A stretch of DNA of 64,000 nt, taken from Argopecten irradians (Eukaryota; Mollusca; Bivalvia; Pectinida; Pectinidae). Below, one piece after another: positions 10,267 to 22,800 of this stretch (position 1 is its first letter; the number at the start of each line of letters is the position of its first letter). The DNA is taken from the NCBI RefSeq assembly GCF_041381155.1, contig NC_091138.1:18291255-18355254 (forward strand), written 5' to 3'. The position numbers and the translations under genes were made by a program. Under the pieces are notes generated by a model that saw nothing but the letters and a program-made list of their open reading frames with translations, searched no databases and had not been told where the DNA came from.

Positions 10267-11531
10267 AGCCCACCATCATCAGATGATGATGGTGGGCTAT
10301 TCAAATCGCCCTGCGTCCGTGGTCCGTCGTCCGTCCGTAAACAATGCTTGTTATCACTATTTCTTAAAAACTGCTTCAGGGATTTTGTTCAAACTTCACA
10401 TGGAGGGACCCCTTGGTCCATATTTGTGCCATACAGATTTTGAGGCTGATCGGAAAAACAAGATGGCCGCCAGGCAGCCATCTTTGATTTTGGCAGTTGA
10501 AGTTTGTTATCGATATTTCTTGAGAACTACTGAAGGGACTTTGTTCAAACTTCACATGGAGGGTACCCTTGGTCCCTAGTTGTGCCATACAGATTTTGCG
10601 GCTGATCGGAAAAACAAGATGGCCGCCAGGCAGCCATTTTTGATTTTGGCAGTTGAAGTTTGTTATCGATATTTCTTGAGAACTACTGAAGGAATTTTGT
10701 TCAAACTTCACGTGGAGGTTACCCTTGGTCCCTAGTTGTGCCATACAGATTTGGAGGCTGATAGGAAAAACAAGATGGCCGCCAAGCGGCCATCTTTGAT
10801 TTTGATAGTTAAGTTTTGATATCCCCATTTCTCAAAAAGTGCTGAAGGGATCTTTCTCAAATTTAATATGTAGGTTCCCCTAGGGCCCTTGTTGTGCATA
10901 TTGCATTTTTGGACCAATCGATGAACAAGATGGCCGCGAGGCCGCCATCTTTGATTTCGATAGTTAAAGTTTGTTATGACTATTTCTCAGATAGTACTGA
11001 AGGGATCTGTCTCAAATTTCATATGTAGGTTCCCCTAGGGACCTAGTTGTGCATATTGCATTTTGGGACCGTTCGGTTAACAAGATGGCCGCCAGGCAGC
11101 CATCTTGGATTTTGTTATTCAAAGTTTGTTATCGCTATTTTTCAGAAAGTACTGAAGGAATCTGTCTCAAAATTCATATGTAGGTTCCCCTAGGGCCCTA
11201 GTTGTGCATATTGTGATTTGGGACCGATCGGTCAACAAAATTGCTGCCAAGCAGCCATCCTGGATTTTTATATTCAAAGTTTGTTATCGCTATTTCTCAG
11301 AAAGTATTGAATGGATCTTTCTCAAATTTCACATGTAGGTTCCCCTAGGGCCCTAGTTGTGCATATGCATATTGTGATTTGGGACCGATTGATCAACAAG
11401 ATGGCCGCCAAGGAGTCATCTTGGATTTTGATAGTTGAAGTTTGTTACCGCTATTTGTGATCCATCTTTCCTTTGTCAGATATAGATCATTCTTTGGTGG
11501 GCGCCAAGATCCCTCTGGGATATCTTGTTGT
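10267..11531 (+). mobile_element. Pearl/HINE-like element, family C, with ~155-bp tandem repeats
   Basis: It starts with a 32-bp near-perfect hairpin (AGCCCACCATCATC and complement, 10267-10298), then a GTCCGTCGTCCGTCC stretch. About seven units of roughly 155 bp follow, each with CAAGATGGCCGCCA. The right end has GGTGGGC, the hairpin ATCCCTCTGGGAT (11509-11521) and ATCTTGTTG. No gene is encoded; the 150-residue - strand frame is an array artefact. Confidence 0.7.
10345..11460 (+). repeat. ~155-bp tandem array inside family C element
   Basis: GATGGCCGCCA-type blocks recur near 10462, 10619, 10776, 10930, 11085, 11240 and 11400. Each is preceded by CAAACTTCACATGGAGG or the related CAAATTTCATATGTAGGTTC. 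Confidence 0.9.
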
Positions 11532-12251
11532 CGTCAATATAACGCATAAAACGTATACATTCGCAAAGGGGTCTTAATGTGCAATCATATATACGTTGTA
11601 TGCGTTTGAGTTTCCCAGCTCGACTTTATAACTTCAGTGCAACAGCCGATTCTGGGCACTAGAAAGTGTAAAACGAGAGTCAGTTCACTGATTCGTATAC
11701 CACGTCATTTTCCAGTGATGATAATAGAATATGAATGTTATAACTTTAAGTGTTGAACAGGCGTTTGTCATACAGGGTTATTGAAAATCTAAAAAAATTA
11801 GCTAAAGGTAATCATAAATAATGAGATAGACGTGAAGAGTATAAAAATAACGGTTTCCATCCGTTTTGTTAAACCACTGCATAGACTATGATAGTTTCCC
11901 GATGACTTAGTTCATGATTAGATACATAGAATGACGTCAGTATAAAGTGATTCATTTTTAAGTATAGTTTCCTCAGTGCCGAGGTCATTGCCTTTAATAT
12001 CCGTCATATATACGTACCTTAAACTTCTATCTCATTCCTCCGTTGTCCGCTCTGACAACTGTCGGAACAGTTTTCGTCTTTAATTGTAATCTTTACTCCC
12101 ACAGACAAAAAATGTACGGAAGCCGAATTATACCGAATATAGGTTTACATACAATAAATACCACTTTCATACTCGTTTTCAAGATCAATTTAGACCAATA
12201 TGCGACTTTTGATAAGAATTTCTTTTAATTAATAGGAATTCCACCTGACTC
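11532..12251. other. Intergenic DNA including a diverged duplicate (11974-12085)
   Basis: Only the similarity to 8812-8965 was recognised. A weak frame at 12043-12228 has no family likeness. Confidence 0.4.
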
Positions 12252-12378
12252 GAGTTCGTTCCCTTGGCCGAGACACATTTTATTATATAAAAGTGGTAGT
12301 TTTTTTAATTTCGCTGAACGCTCAGCATGAATATAACCGCACGACTGGTTTACTAATTGCAATCTGACATTATCAAAG
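12252..12378 (+). repeat. SINE-like repeat, diverged middle part
   Basis: CCGAGACACATTTTATTATA, TAAAAGTGGTAGTTT, GCTCAGCAT and CGACTGGTTTAC match the middle of the repeat in order. Confidence 0.6.
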
Positions 12379-13210
12379 ATCTAAATATGTCTCGATGATC
12401 TCTACGGTATGGCCATGGCGCTTAAGGGTGGGTGAATAAGAGAACATTTGACATAATTTGAAATGACTACGTATGGTTGGGCCTTTTTTGGTTTCCAAAT
12501 CCATGAAATTTTCAAAAGTATTTTTCGTGATTAGTTTGTTGTAATTTAAACATTTATCAACTATAATGTTTGTAATGTAATTTTGCAGCTGAAGTTACCA
12601 TGGTTACCATCTAAAATACGTTACAATTTGGACAATTTTGGCACTTTATGCCAATTATTTTGTTTATGAACCTATAGAGTGCTTCCTTGAATATACTTTA
12701 ATAATTTAATTTTATAATATAATATTTAATGAGAATATGTATGCATTTCCAATACATCTTTAGGAGAAATAAAGTTAGTTAAGGATGCGCTCCATTGTTT
12801 CTATAACAAGAACAAATTTCCACATTTTCATAATTTATCCATATTTCGAGTGGTGACCATGGCAAGTGAAACTGATCTTTTATAACTAGATTAGGAAAGA
12901 CAAATCCAACAATTTAAATACTGAATAACGGTTTTGAAAATAAAACACAACACAAATATAACATACCGGGTATCCTCCTGAACAATGGATACTTACACAC
13001 ACACACCATATTGCATAGAACCTGATAAACCAAACCCTACATGGTCATTTCTCGGCCATCGTACACCATGTAAATGTCATTTGAAGCGTTATCACCTCTG
13101 AGTTAGTTCATATTTAAATATAGATATATGTAACCGTACTTGTTGTCTCATTGCCTGTTGGTGCAGACGGCTGTAACCGGAGTACATCAACAACCGTCGT
13201 TTATCCGATC
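12379..13210. other. Upstream region of the NRF-6-like gene
   Basis: AT-rich, with no repeat or gene recognised. The promoter and any untranslated first exon should lie here, but no convincing TATA or initiator could be chosen. Confidence 0.4.
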
Positions 13211-13234
13211 ATGGTAATTGTACCCGAAGAATAA
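13211..13234 (+). promoter_or_regulatory. Short upstream ORF before the NRF-6-like start
   Basis: An ATG 36 bp before the predicted start opens a seven-codon frame (MVIVPEE) closed by TAA. If the transcript includes this stretch it could lower translation of the main ORF. The transcription start cannot be located from sequence alone. Confidence 0.35.
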
Positions 13235-13246
13235 AATATTGGGAAA

Positions 13247-13886
13247 ATGACATTACATGTAAGAACCATATTCGCTTGTTTTCTAGTGTCAGTACTAAGT
13301 AGTGTCGTTAACGGCATAGGAACAAGTGATGGAAGTACAAGTAAATCTGGACGTGTAGTCAGCCAAAGTACTTTTCCTAGTACAGCACCAGTGATACCAA
13401 CGAATACGGGAACAACATACCAGGCTGCTGCATCTTCAGCAAATAAAGGAACCACAAACCCGGCTGCCGCGTCTTCAGCGAATACAGGAACAACCTACCT
13501 CCCGACTCCGGGGATTTCCCAGGCAACTGTGAATAATGACACATCAAACCCCTCAGTTTTTGTCGAAAATATACAAAAATTTCTTGAAAATTTTCAGGTC
13601 TCCAACACGATTCAGAAACAAATAGGTAGCTTCATTAAGGCTAACAATGTGTCGTTCCCTATATCAATTATGACACCAGAAAATCTACAGAATGTACTTA
13701 AGTTTCTAGGCCCTGCTTCCAGCAACCTTCAAGGCCTTTCTCAGTTTGCCGGACAGCTCGTGAACATTCCCAATGAACTACGGAATTCCACTAATGATTT
13801 GGAACATGACATCTCTCCTCAATGTTACGATCATCTACAGTTCATTGTCTCGGAGCTAATGAAAAGGGAACAATGGGCGATCAAAA
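13247..13886 (+). CDS. nrf-6: NRF-6-like exon 1: signal peptide, Ser/Thr linker, start of NRF domain
   Basis: This exon encodes residues 1-213 plus one base of codon 214. It starts MTLHVRTIFACFLVSVLSS, a clear signal peptide. A low-complexity segment with a short tandem repeat (AASSANKGTT, AASSANTGTT) follows, which looks like a mucin-type linker. It ends at SPQCYDHLQF...REQWAIK, the first cysteine-bearing block of the NRF domain. The donor is A|GTAAGT. A reading that continues past 13886 to a stop near 13981 is read-through into the intron. Confidence 0.9.
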
Positions 13887-16800
13887 GTAAGTATTTCCAC
13901 AAAACAATGTCAATCCACATAAATTTACCTATTAGTGATCGTTTACATGTTCCGTGTTCAACAGAGGAGAATCTTATGTAGAATGTTAATAATATTGTTT
14001 AAGGTTTACCTGTTTGCCTGTTGTCACTATAATGTATGCTACGCATACTTTGTTGTCTATGACGGCATGCTGCAAGAAGATAGCAACACAAAGGGCAATA
14101 CAAGTAAATATACATAAAATAAAACAAGAATGTTTACAGTGCAAAAACGCTGGTAACGTGAAAAGGTAAGGGGTCACCTGCTCCAATAGGCCCTGCAGGT
14201 AGGGCGTTAGAATTGTACCTGCTGCCCCTATTGCATGATCGTAAAAGGCGACTAAATTTAGGATCTTATCTTTTCTCTTCTTCCTAACTGACTTTATCTT
14301 TCCTAATGCCTCCCTTGGCACCGCCTCACTTTTGGCCTTGAGTTGAGCGTTCGCCCATGTGAGGAAGGCTCTGGGTTCTGTCCCCTAGCCGAGACACACC
14401 AAAGTCTATAAAAGTGGTAGTTTCTGCTCCTGCTTAGCGTTCAGCATACAGGGAGTGGGACGACTGGTTTGCCCGTTGTCAGTATAATGTGACCGGGTGG
14501 GGTGTGTTGCTTGGTGTCTTCGGCGGCATGCTTCAGTGATATAGCACTATAAAAAGGGCAACAGTTCCACTATACAAGACACAACATGAATATACCGCAG
14601 TCTCCCAAAACACGCACCTCGCACAACATACACGCAACACACCCGCATACATGGGAGGCCGTCCTTACATGACCATAGCTGTTAATAGGACGTTAATAAA
14701 TCAAACAAACAAACAAATCCAATGTATGCAGTGTGTAGCGTGTGTAAAGTGCGAGGTGCGTGTTTTGGGAGACTGGTATTTTCGTGCTGTGTCTTTTATA
14801 GTGGAACTATTGCCCTTTTATAGTGCTATATCACTGAACAATGCCGTCGAACACACCAAGCAGCACACCCCACCCGGTCACATTATACTGACAACGGGCG
14901 AACCAATCGTCGCACTCCCTGTATGCTGAGCGTAAAGCAGGAGCACAAACTACCACTTTTAAGACTTTGGTGTGTCTCGGCAAGGGGACAGAACTGGTTC
15001 GCCCATTGTCAGTATAATGTGACCGGGTGGTCACCCATCTTAATTTAACTTTGTATGTAGATTAACATTGGAAAGATATCGGACTTAATTTCGGAGTTAT
15101 TGCCCTTTGTGATAATAAATATGGAACCTTAAATATGTGAACAAGATAGTGTGAGTTAGTATGCACCAATCTTAATGCAACTGTGTATGTAGACCTATTA
15201 GATCTATGTTCCTATTTCATGAACAAAAGACATCAGTTGGCTAGTAAATGACAACCAATTTGTATCAAATATCAGGTGACAGTTAAGGTCCATGGGCTTC
15301 TTGTTTATATATATACCCGTCACATTTACATGGTAAAAAATAGTACTTTTCGTAGTACTCCTTTATACTTGCCTATATTTCGCTATAAAAATTAGGAAAA
15401 GGGGGGTTAGGTGAGTCTCGAAATAATCTATACCCACATAGTTCTAAGAATGGCACTAGAATAAGTCGCACTGGGTGTAAAGTAAACGTCGCGTTTTGCT
15501 TTTGATACCATGCTCTTATCGGGTAAAGTCATCATATAACAATCACAGAACGAAGGAACGGTAATTGGAATATGGATTCAGCGGATTTTAGGTCACCTGA
15601 GACGAAGTGACCTATTCTAATCGCCTTTTGACCGTTGTCATCCGTTATGTGTTTGTAAACAATTTACATTTTCGACTTCTTCTCTAAAACAGCTGAAGCA
15701 ATTTCAATGAAACTTTGTAGAAACCTTCTAAGGTATAAGGCCAATCAAAATTGTGAATTATATGACCCCAAGGGGGCTGTGGGAGGGACCAAAAGGGGTA
15801 AAATTGACTAAAATTTCAAAAATCTTCTTCTCCACTCACAGATTTGGTAGAATCAAAACCTCTTCATAGAAAGAAAGGTCTCGAGGCCCTCCACAAAATT
15901 TGTGAATTATATGACCCTGGGGTCTCATGTTTCCCCCTGGGGAGGTGGTCAAGTTTACTATAGTTTATATAGGAAACACACATTTATGAACTTTATTTGC
16001 TTATTTTTCATTGGAAATAAGTCAAACTGGGTTAGAATTATTAGCCAGAAGGGCGGGGCCAAAACTGGTCATATTGGGTTACTATTCAAATATCTTTCTT
16101 CTGATTTCTTTTTTCAAAAATATTATTTTATTCAGTAATACATGTAAATAACAATACATTTCCCATTCACATATCTAGGGCTCTCATTCAATTTCCATAT
16201 TTGTTATATTTTAGATCAAATTTATCTCGCTCTTCTCTCTTACCTAATAACAGATGTATTAAGAATGTGCGCTTGCATACATTTCAATCATTCGTCTCAT
16301 CCACTCAAAAAAATTATATGCAATGAAGTCAATTTAATTAACTTCCACAACAGTTTAAAAATATATCAAGAGAGACAACTCTTACATAAAATGGTCAGAA
16401 GGGAGACTTTCATTCCGTTTCATTCGGGAAAAAACCAAACACATTTACTCATAAGGAACACCATATTCACCTAACTTGCACCACTCTCTGCTCTTTTATG
16501 AGGATATTTTCAACATTCACACATAATAACAATACTTATTGTTACAGTAATACTGCATAGTAAATTGGATTGTTTGCGTAATTAAATAATAATAATGATG
16601 ATCAATATAGAAGGACATATGAAATCATTATTTGAAGGATATTTTATAATAATAATGATAATAATTACAGGAGGACACAAAAATCATTCTTTGAAGGACA
16701 TTATGGTAAAAATATATTCCAAATTAAAATGACATACTGAGTATAGAAAAGGTAAACCTTTCAAAAATTAAAAGTTATAGTCCTATTTTGAAAGAAAAAA

Positions 16801-19800
16801 ATTGTGCAAAATTCACAGTATGTTATATTCTTCTGAATTCACAGATTCGTTAGAACCAAATACTCTTCATAGATTGAAAGGTCTTAAGGCCCTTTACAAA
16901 ACGTGTGAATTTCATGGCCCTGGGATCTCAGATTTTCCTGACCGACCCCGTTGGGGCAGAGGGGCGGGGCCAAAATAGCTAAAAGGACCTCTTTCACGAA
17001 CAATGGAATTTTGCCCATGAACCAATTTTATTGAAATTAAATGTAATATGTAGCAATATAAATACAAACCCTTGAAATACGTTAAAAAATTCAAAAGGTC
17101 CCAGGGGCCTGTGCTATGGCCAAATTAATGTTGCCCAGTAGAGGTGTATGATAGGGTTCCCTTTTTGATCCAAAATGGTATAAAAAATAATGTTTTATGT
17201 CATAAAACTGTATTATTTTCTGAAGAGTATAAATAATTACATATTATGATCACAAATATGTAGGCAATATGGGACAAATAAAATTTTGGGTGTTATTTTC
17301 GGCCATGTCAATTATTAACAATGGTGATTCACCCACTTCCAGTTTGAGTGCACCAAAAATATTTTCTAAAAAATTGGCTCATTACCTGAAGTGAATATTA
17401 TGAAAATTTCAGAAAAATTGTGGACCGGTAAATTTGTTGTTTAAAGGTTATAATATAGCATGGTCTATTTTTAGTAACGTTACATAATGTTAAGAATATG
17501 CTTATTTTGGATCATTTATCACGAATCTAACGGTGTCAACATTAATGTATAATCCAATACTCATCTGTAACGCTTGATATGATTTCAAATTGATTTATTT
17601 AGTGATACTTTGTAGAAAAATTAAGTTTTACATAATCAAAATTACAAAACATTTGGGTGTTTTATGACACCAATGAGCTGTTTTGCATTTGAAGTAGCTT
17701 CACTAATATGTCCTGTTCTAATGATTTAATTTGTTATTATAAAGCATATTTACAGTGAAGAGAGTGATTAAAATGGGATTCTGTAACTGTGTGGTTTGAG
17801 AGGGAAGAGTTACCAGGTTACACGGGTCATGTTACAAACCTACAGTAGTTCAATTATTTGTAGGGCTAACACTTCTGATTAACATTTATGTTGATTCATG
17901 CTAAAAATGTAAATCTCATCACTTTAACATATCGTTTTAGATTTTAAGTTTATTTTTTTTCGGGAAACTCATTGATGTATCATTTCAGATTTAGATACAT
18001 TAATGGCAAATACTTCTTTAATCATGCAAAAAAACTAACTGAATGTAGCAGTTTTAATAATGAAAATAGACATTACCTGTAAGTAGATCATCAAAACTTG
18101 ATTTATCTTTATTGTCAATAATCATATTTGAATTCCATGTTAGTATTATTATATAATTAGAAAATTAAACAGCTTTACTGAGTAATAAGACACAAAAGAA
18201 AGGCTTCGATCACAGTACATGAACATGGTGTATATCACCGTGGTAAAGAGTGTGTGGCGATGAAACCGTTTTATTCAATACTATATAAACTGACCTTGAG
18301 TTTAGAATTATATGAGTTTTATAAGTAATTGTAAAGTAATCCGTATGGACAAAAACATCTCTAAAAATCTTAATTGGCGGATATGGTATTAATCGTACAG
18401 AGATAATGGAGAAACAGTCAAACAGGAAATGAGAGTGTCTGATCAAACTGGAAATCATTTAAACGCATGTATTGCATATACTTTATGTTACTTAGCTTTG
18501 TGTCACGTATAAATTTATTTATTTGGATCCCCCTGACATGTATAATTCATGTTGTGATAACCAAATTTCTTATAAAATCATTTTTTACCTGAAATGATAA
18601 ACCTTATGCCATTTTGATTGATAGTATGATGTGTTTACGATACACAAAGCTAATTATGAAAAATAAAACTGTGGACCTCAAAAACTTTTGACTGTTTCAT
18701 TAACCATAATAGATGCTGTTATTTTTTCAACTGAAAAAAATCTTAGTTAACTTTTATGGAATTCATGAAAATTCTATAGAAAATTAAAAAAAAAAACTCG
18801 AAATCAAACTTCAGTTGATTGATCACAAAATGTTCTGAACAATCTAAATATTAAACTGCTAAGAAATACTTATATGGTAAAATTAATACATTTTTGAACG
18901 AAAAAAAATCATATATCAATTTGTCTATGTTTTTTTAAACAAAAACTTGTAATGGTGTGATTTGGTGCCATTGCCAACACTTTGAAAGCACAATATTTTG
19001 AAGAAAAAAAACACAACAATATACTACATATATGCACTAATATACGGGATGTGTGAAAATTGGTAAAAACTTAATTCTCTTACTTAATAATCTACTCCCA
19101 CCCATTTTTTTCTAGATTTTGTTATTATTTTACTTTACATGCCTTTCAGCTGTAAATAAAAATAACATTTCTGAGAATGCAGTTGCAATCATCATCTAGC
19201 TTGAAAAGTGAATGATAATGCCCTAAATATTCCGAAATACTTTGTTACTGTGATTCAATATTTTGATTATTCTACAATATATAGGTTATAAAATCATATA
19301 TTAATTTAAATCTAATGTAACTAATGAGTATTAAATAAGATTAAGAAATTAGTTTCTTTGTTTTCTCAATTTTATGATTGAAAAGGGCCGTGGTGCAACC
19401 ACGGTGTAATACTGCTAAAAAAGACCTTGCCTCATTAAGACCTTTAAACGACAAATTTACCGGTCCACAATTTTTCTGAAATTTTCACAATATTTACTTC
19501 AGGTAATGAGCCAACTTTTAAAAAAAAATATTTTTGGTGCACTCAAACACGAAGTTGGTGAATCACCATTGTTAATAATTGACATGGCCGAAAATAATAC
19601 CCAAAGTTTCGATATTTTCGATCTTTAAAATTTAGCCAAAATTTTATTTGTCCCATTTTGCCTACATATTTGTGATCATAATATGTAATTATTTATACTC
19701 TTCAGAAAATAATACAGTTTAATGACATAAAACATTATTTTGATAACTTTTTGGATCAAAAAGGGAACCCTGTCATACACCTATACTGGACAACATTAAT

Positions 19801-22800
19801 TTGGCCACAGCACAGGCCCCTGGGACCTTTTGAATTTTTAAACGTATTTCAAGGGTTTGCTTTAATGTTGCTACATGTAACATTTAGTTTTAATAAAATT
19901 GGTTCGTGGGCAAATTTCCATTGTTCGTGAAAGAGGTCCTTTCAAAAATCTTCTGAATTCACAGGTTTGATGGAACCAAATAATCTTCAAAGATTAAAAA
20001 GTGAATTTATAAAATCACTGACACTGACTGACTTCTAGTTTGGTTTTGTTGTTTAATGTTGGCAAAGCAATTTGGAATTTTAAGCATAAGGTTCGGTAAC
20101 ATAATACACTAACTGTCAAAATTATAAACAAAAAATGAAAATTCTAATACGAAGGTTCAACTTTAAAGTTTATTCAAATTAGTAAATACGTTTTACAGAT
20201 TTGAACCAACTTTGCAATGTTCTTTCTGTATCAGTACTCAGGTTACCGTCAAGGCCTCTTGGGCATCTTGTTAATCATAACAATAGGTTTCCGTCAACAA
20301 AATATTTACGTACATTTTTTGTTGACGAAAACGTACTACATGTACTATAGCATCCTTATAACAACAGGTTTTTGATGCAAAATTTGTACGTACATATTTT
20401 GCTGACGAAAACGTGTTACTAGTAACACAATTTCGTCAGTGCGCTTTCGGCCATCATCTCATATATATTGCATGAACCTAATTAAATTCTGGAAACGACT
20501 GATACTATAAAGCACCTTTTGTATGTGGCGTTCCTACGAATTTCGCGTTCAAAGGATATTCCAGGACATTTAGCTTCTTGAAAAAAAGCATGTCCTTCCT
20601 GATGTATCTCCTGATTGTACGTCAATTAGTGAGATACCAAATATTTCCTGTTACAGTGATAGATGCCACAGGGAAACTGTCGTCTGGATTGATGGACGGG
20701 AACCTGTTCTGGTCAGGTTCATATGACGAGTGTCTGAGTGTGAATGCTGCCGAGAAGTTTGATGGACAATACTGTACAGCTACTATCTCCCTCGCATCCA
20801 TTTTGGTAAGTGATAAATAACCGTTATAAAGCGCTGAATTTGTACTTGTACACAAAACATTTATTTCGCTGCGTATACTTTTTTGTTTGATTTATTAACG
20901 TCCTATTAACAGCTAAGGTCATGTAAGGACGGCCTCCCATGTATGCGGTGTGTTGCTTGTATGTTGTGCGAGGTGAGTGTACTGGGAGACTGCGGTATGT
21001 TCGTGTTGTGTCTTCTTGTACAGTGGAACTGTTGCCCTTTTTATAGTGCTATATCACTGAAGCATGCCGCCGAAGACACCAAGCAACACACCCCACCCGG
21101 TCACATTATACTGACAACGGGCGAACCAGTCGTCCCACTCCCTGTATGCTGAACGCTAAGCAGGAGCAGAAACTACCACTTTTATAGACTTTGGTGTGTC
21201 TCGGCCAGGGGACAGAACCCAGAGCCTTCCTCACAGGGGCGAACGCTCAACTCAAGGCCAAAAGTGAGGCGGTGCCAAGGGAGGCATTAGGAAAGATAAG
21301 TCAGTTAGGAAGAAGAGAAAAGATAAGATCCTAAATTTAGTCGCCTTTTACGATCATGCAATAGGGGCAGCAGGTACAATTCTAACGCCCTACCTATACG
21401 TCTTCAATAACTAATTAATACACATAAAGAATCTCGTGAACACTAGTTACTTCCTCTTTTCACCTGCAATGTTGACTTATCCTGTAACAAACACTGACAT
21501 TTTCAGAAATACACCTACCACAGATGTATTTTGCAGTATTAAGAATTTTAGCACGATTCGACGGACTCACTCCGAGATGTAATCAATTAATCATATTACT
21601 TCTATTCGCGAGTATTGACTCGCATAACAAAATGCATTAAACGAAGACAGTAAAAATTTCACGCATTTTTCCATAGATTACAAAGAAATAATTAATAATC
21701 ATACAAACAAGAGGCCCATGGGCCTTAACGGTCACCTGAGTTAGAATTTATAATGAAACAAATAACGAAACAAATTAAAGACATATAAACACCATATGCT
21801 GGGCCTTGAAGTTGGTCAGTGATTTATAAATTTGAATTTTAGACTATGAAGAGTATTTGCTTCCATCAAACCTGTGAACTTAGAGGTATTTTTTGAAATT
21901 TTAATCATTTTTACCCCTTTTTAGCCCCGCCCCTCTGCCCCCAGGAGGTCGGCCAGGACAAAAGTGGATATGATATTAAAATGCTATCTCAGGCTAATAA
22001 TTCTAACCAAGTTTGACTCATTTCCTATGAAAATTGAGCAAAAAATGTTCATTAATGTGTTTTTCCTATATAAACTATAGTGAACTTGACCCCCTCCCCA
22101 AGGGGAAACAGGACATTCCAGGGTCATATAATTAACAATTTTTATAAACAAACTTTAAGACCTTTTCATCTATAAAGTGTATTTGATTATACCATTTCAA
22201 GAATTTTAAAAGAATATTTTTGAAGTTTTAGCCTATTTGACCTTTTTTGGCCCCGCCTCTCTGCCCCCAGGGGGTCGGCCTGGACCAATATGGATATGAT
22301 ATTAAAATGCTATCTCAGGCTAATAATTCTAACCAAGTTTGACTCGTTTCCAATGAAAATTGAGCAAAAAATGCTCATAAATGTGTTTTCCCTATATAAA
22401 CTATTGTAAACTTGACCCCCTCCCCAGGGGGAAACGTGAGACATCAGGGTCATATAATTCACAATTTTTGTAAAGGACCTTAAGACCTTTCTATTTATGA
22501 AAAGTATTTGATTCTACCATTTCCAGAATTTCAGAAGAAGATTTTTGAAGTTTTAGCCTATTTGACCCTTTTTTTAGCCCCGCCCTTCTGCCACCAGGGG
22601 GTCGGCCAGGACCAATGTGGATATGATATTAAAATGCTATCTCAGGCGAATAATTCTAACCAAGTTTGACTCGTTTCCAATGAAAATTGAGCAAAACATG
22701 CTCATAAATGTGTTTTCCCTATATAAACTATAGTAAACTTGACCCCCTCCCCAGGGAGGAAAAGTGAGACCCCAGGGTCATATAATTCACAATTTTTGTA

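Larger units (their letters stand above)
16982..19942. mobile_element. ~3-kb foldback DNA element with ~0.5-kb inverted repeats
   Basis: The arms 16982-17447 and 19441-19942 are inverted copies, starting AAAGGACCTCTTTCACGAAC on the left and ending with its complement. The 2-kb centre is AT-rich with no supported frame, so the element is non-autonomous. It sits within the family B repeat in intron 1. No clear target duplication was found. Arm similarity is high but includes a ~35-bp indel, so it is not brand new. Confidence 0.8.
15587..20273 (+). mobile_element. Pearl/HINE-like element, family B, split by nested insertions
   Basis: It begins TTTTAGGTCACCTGAGACGA and continues with family B internal units (AGATTTGGTAGAATCAAAAC, GACCCTGGGGTCTCATG). 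It resumes at 16825-16980 and 19943-20010, and ends GGTTACCGTCAAGG, then CCTCTTGGGCATCTTGTT at 20241-20273. The foldback element at 16982-19942 and an AT-rich insert at about 16100-16820 interrupt it. Confidence 0.6.

Noticed and set aside
10283-10828. Frames of 98 and 150 codons over the family C array
   Set aside because: Same cause: translation of ~155-bp tandem units.
14400-14520. tRNA gene inside the SINE-like repeat
   Set aside because: A- and B-box-like words are present but no cloverleaf can be folded by eye and the position mid-element is unusual.
16982-19942. Terminal repeats as LTRs of a retroelement
   Set aside because: The ~0.5-kb repeats are inverted, not direct, and no reverse transcriptase or gag-like frame lies between them.
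20578-20820. Frame starting at an ATG before exon 2
   Set aside because: The part before 20657 is intron; only the spliced phase continues the NRF domain.
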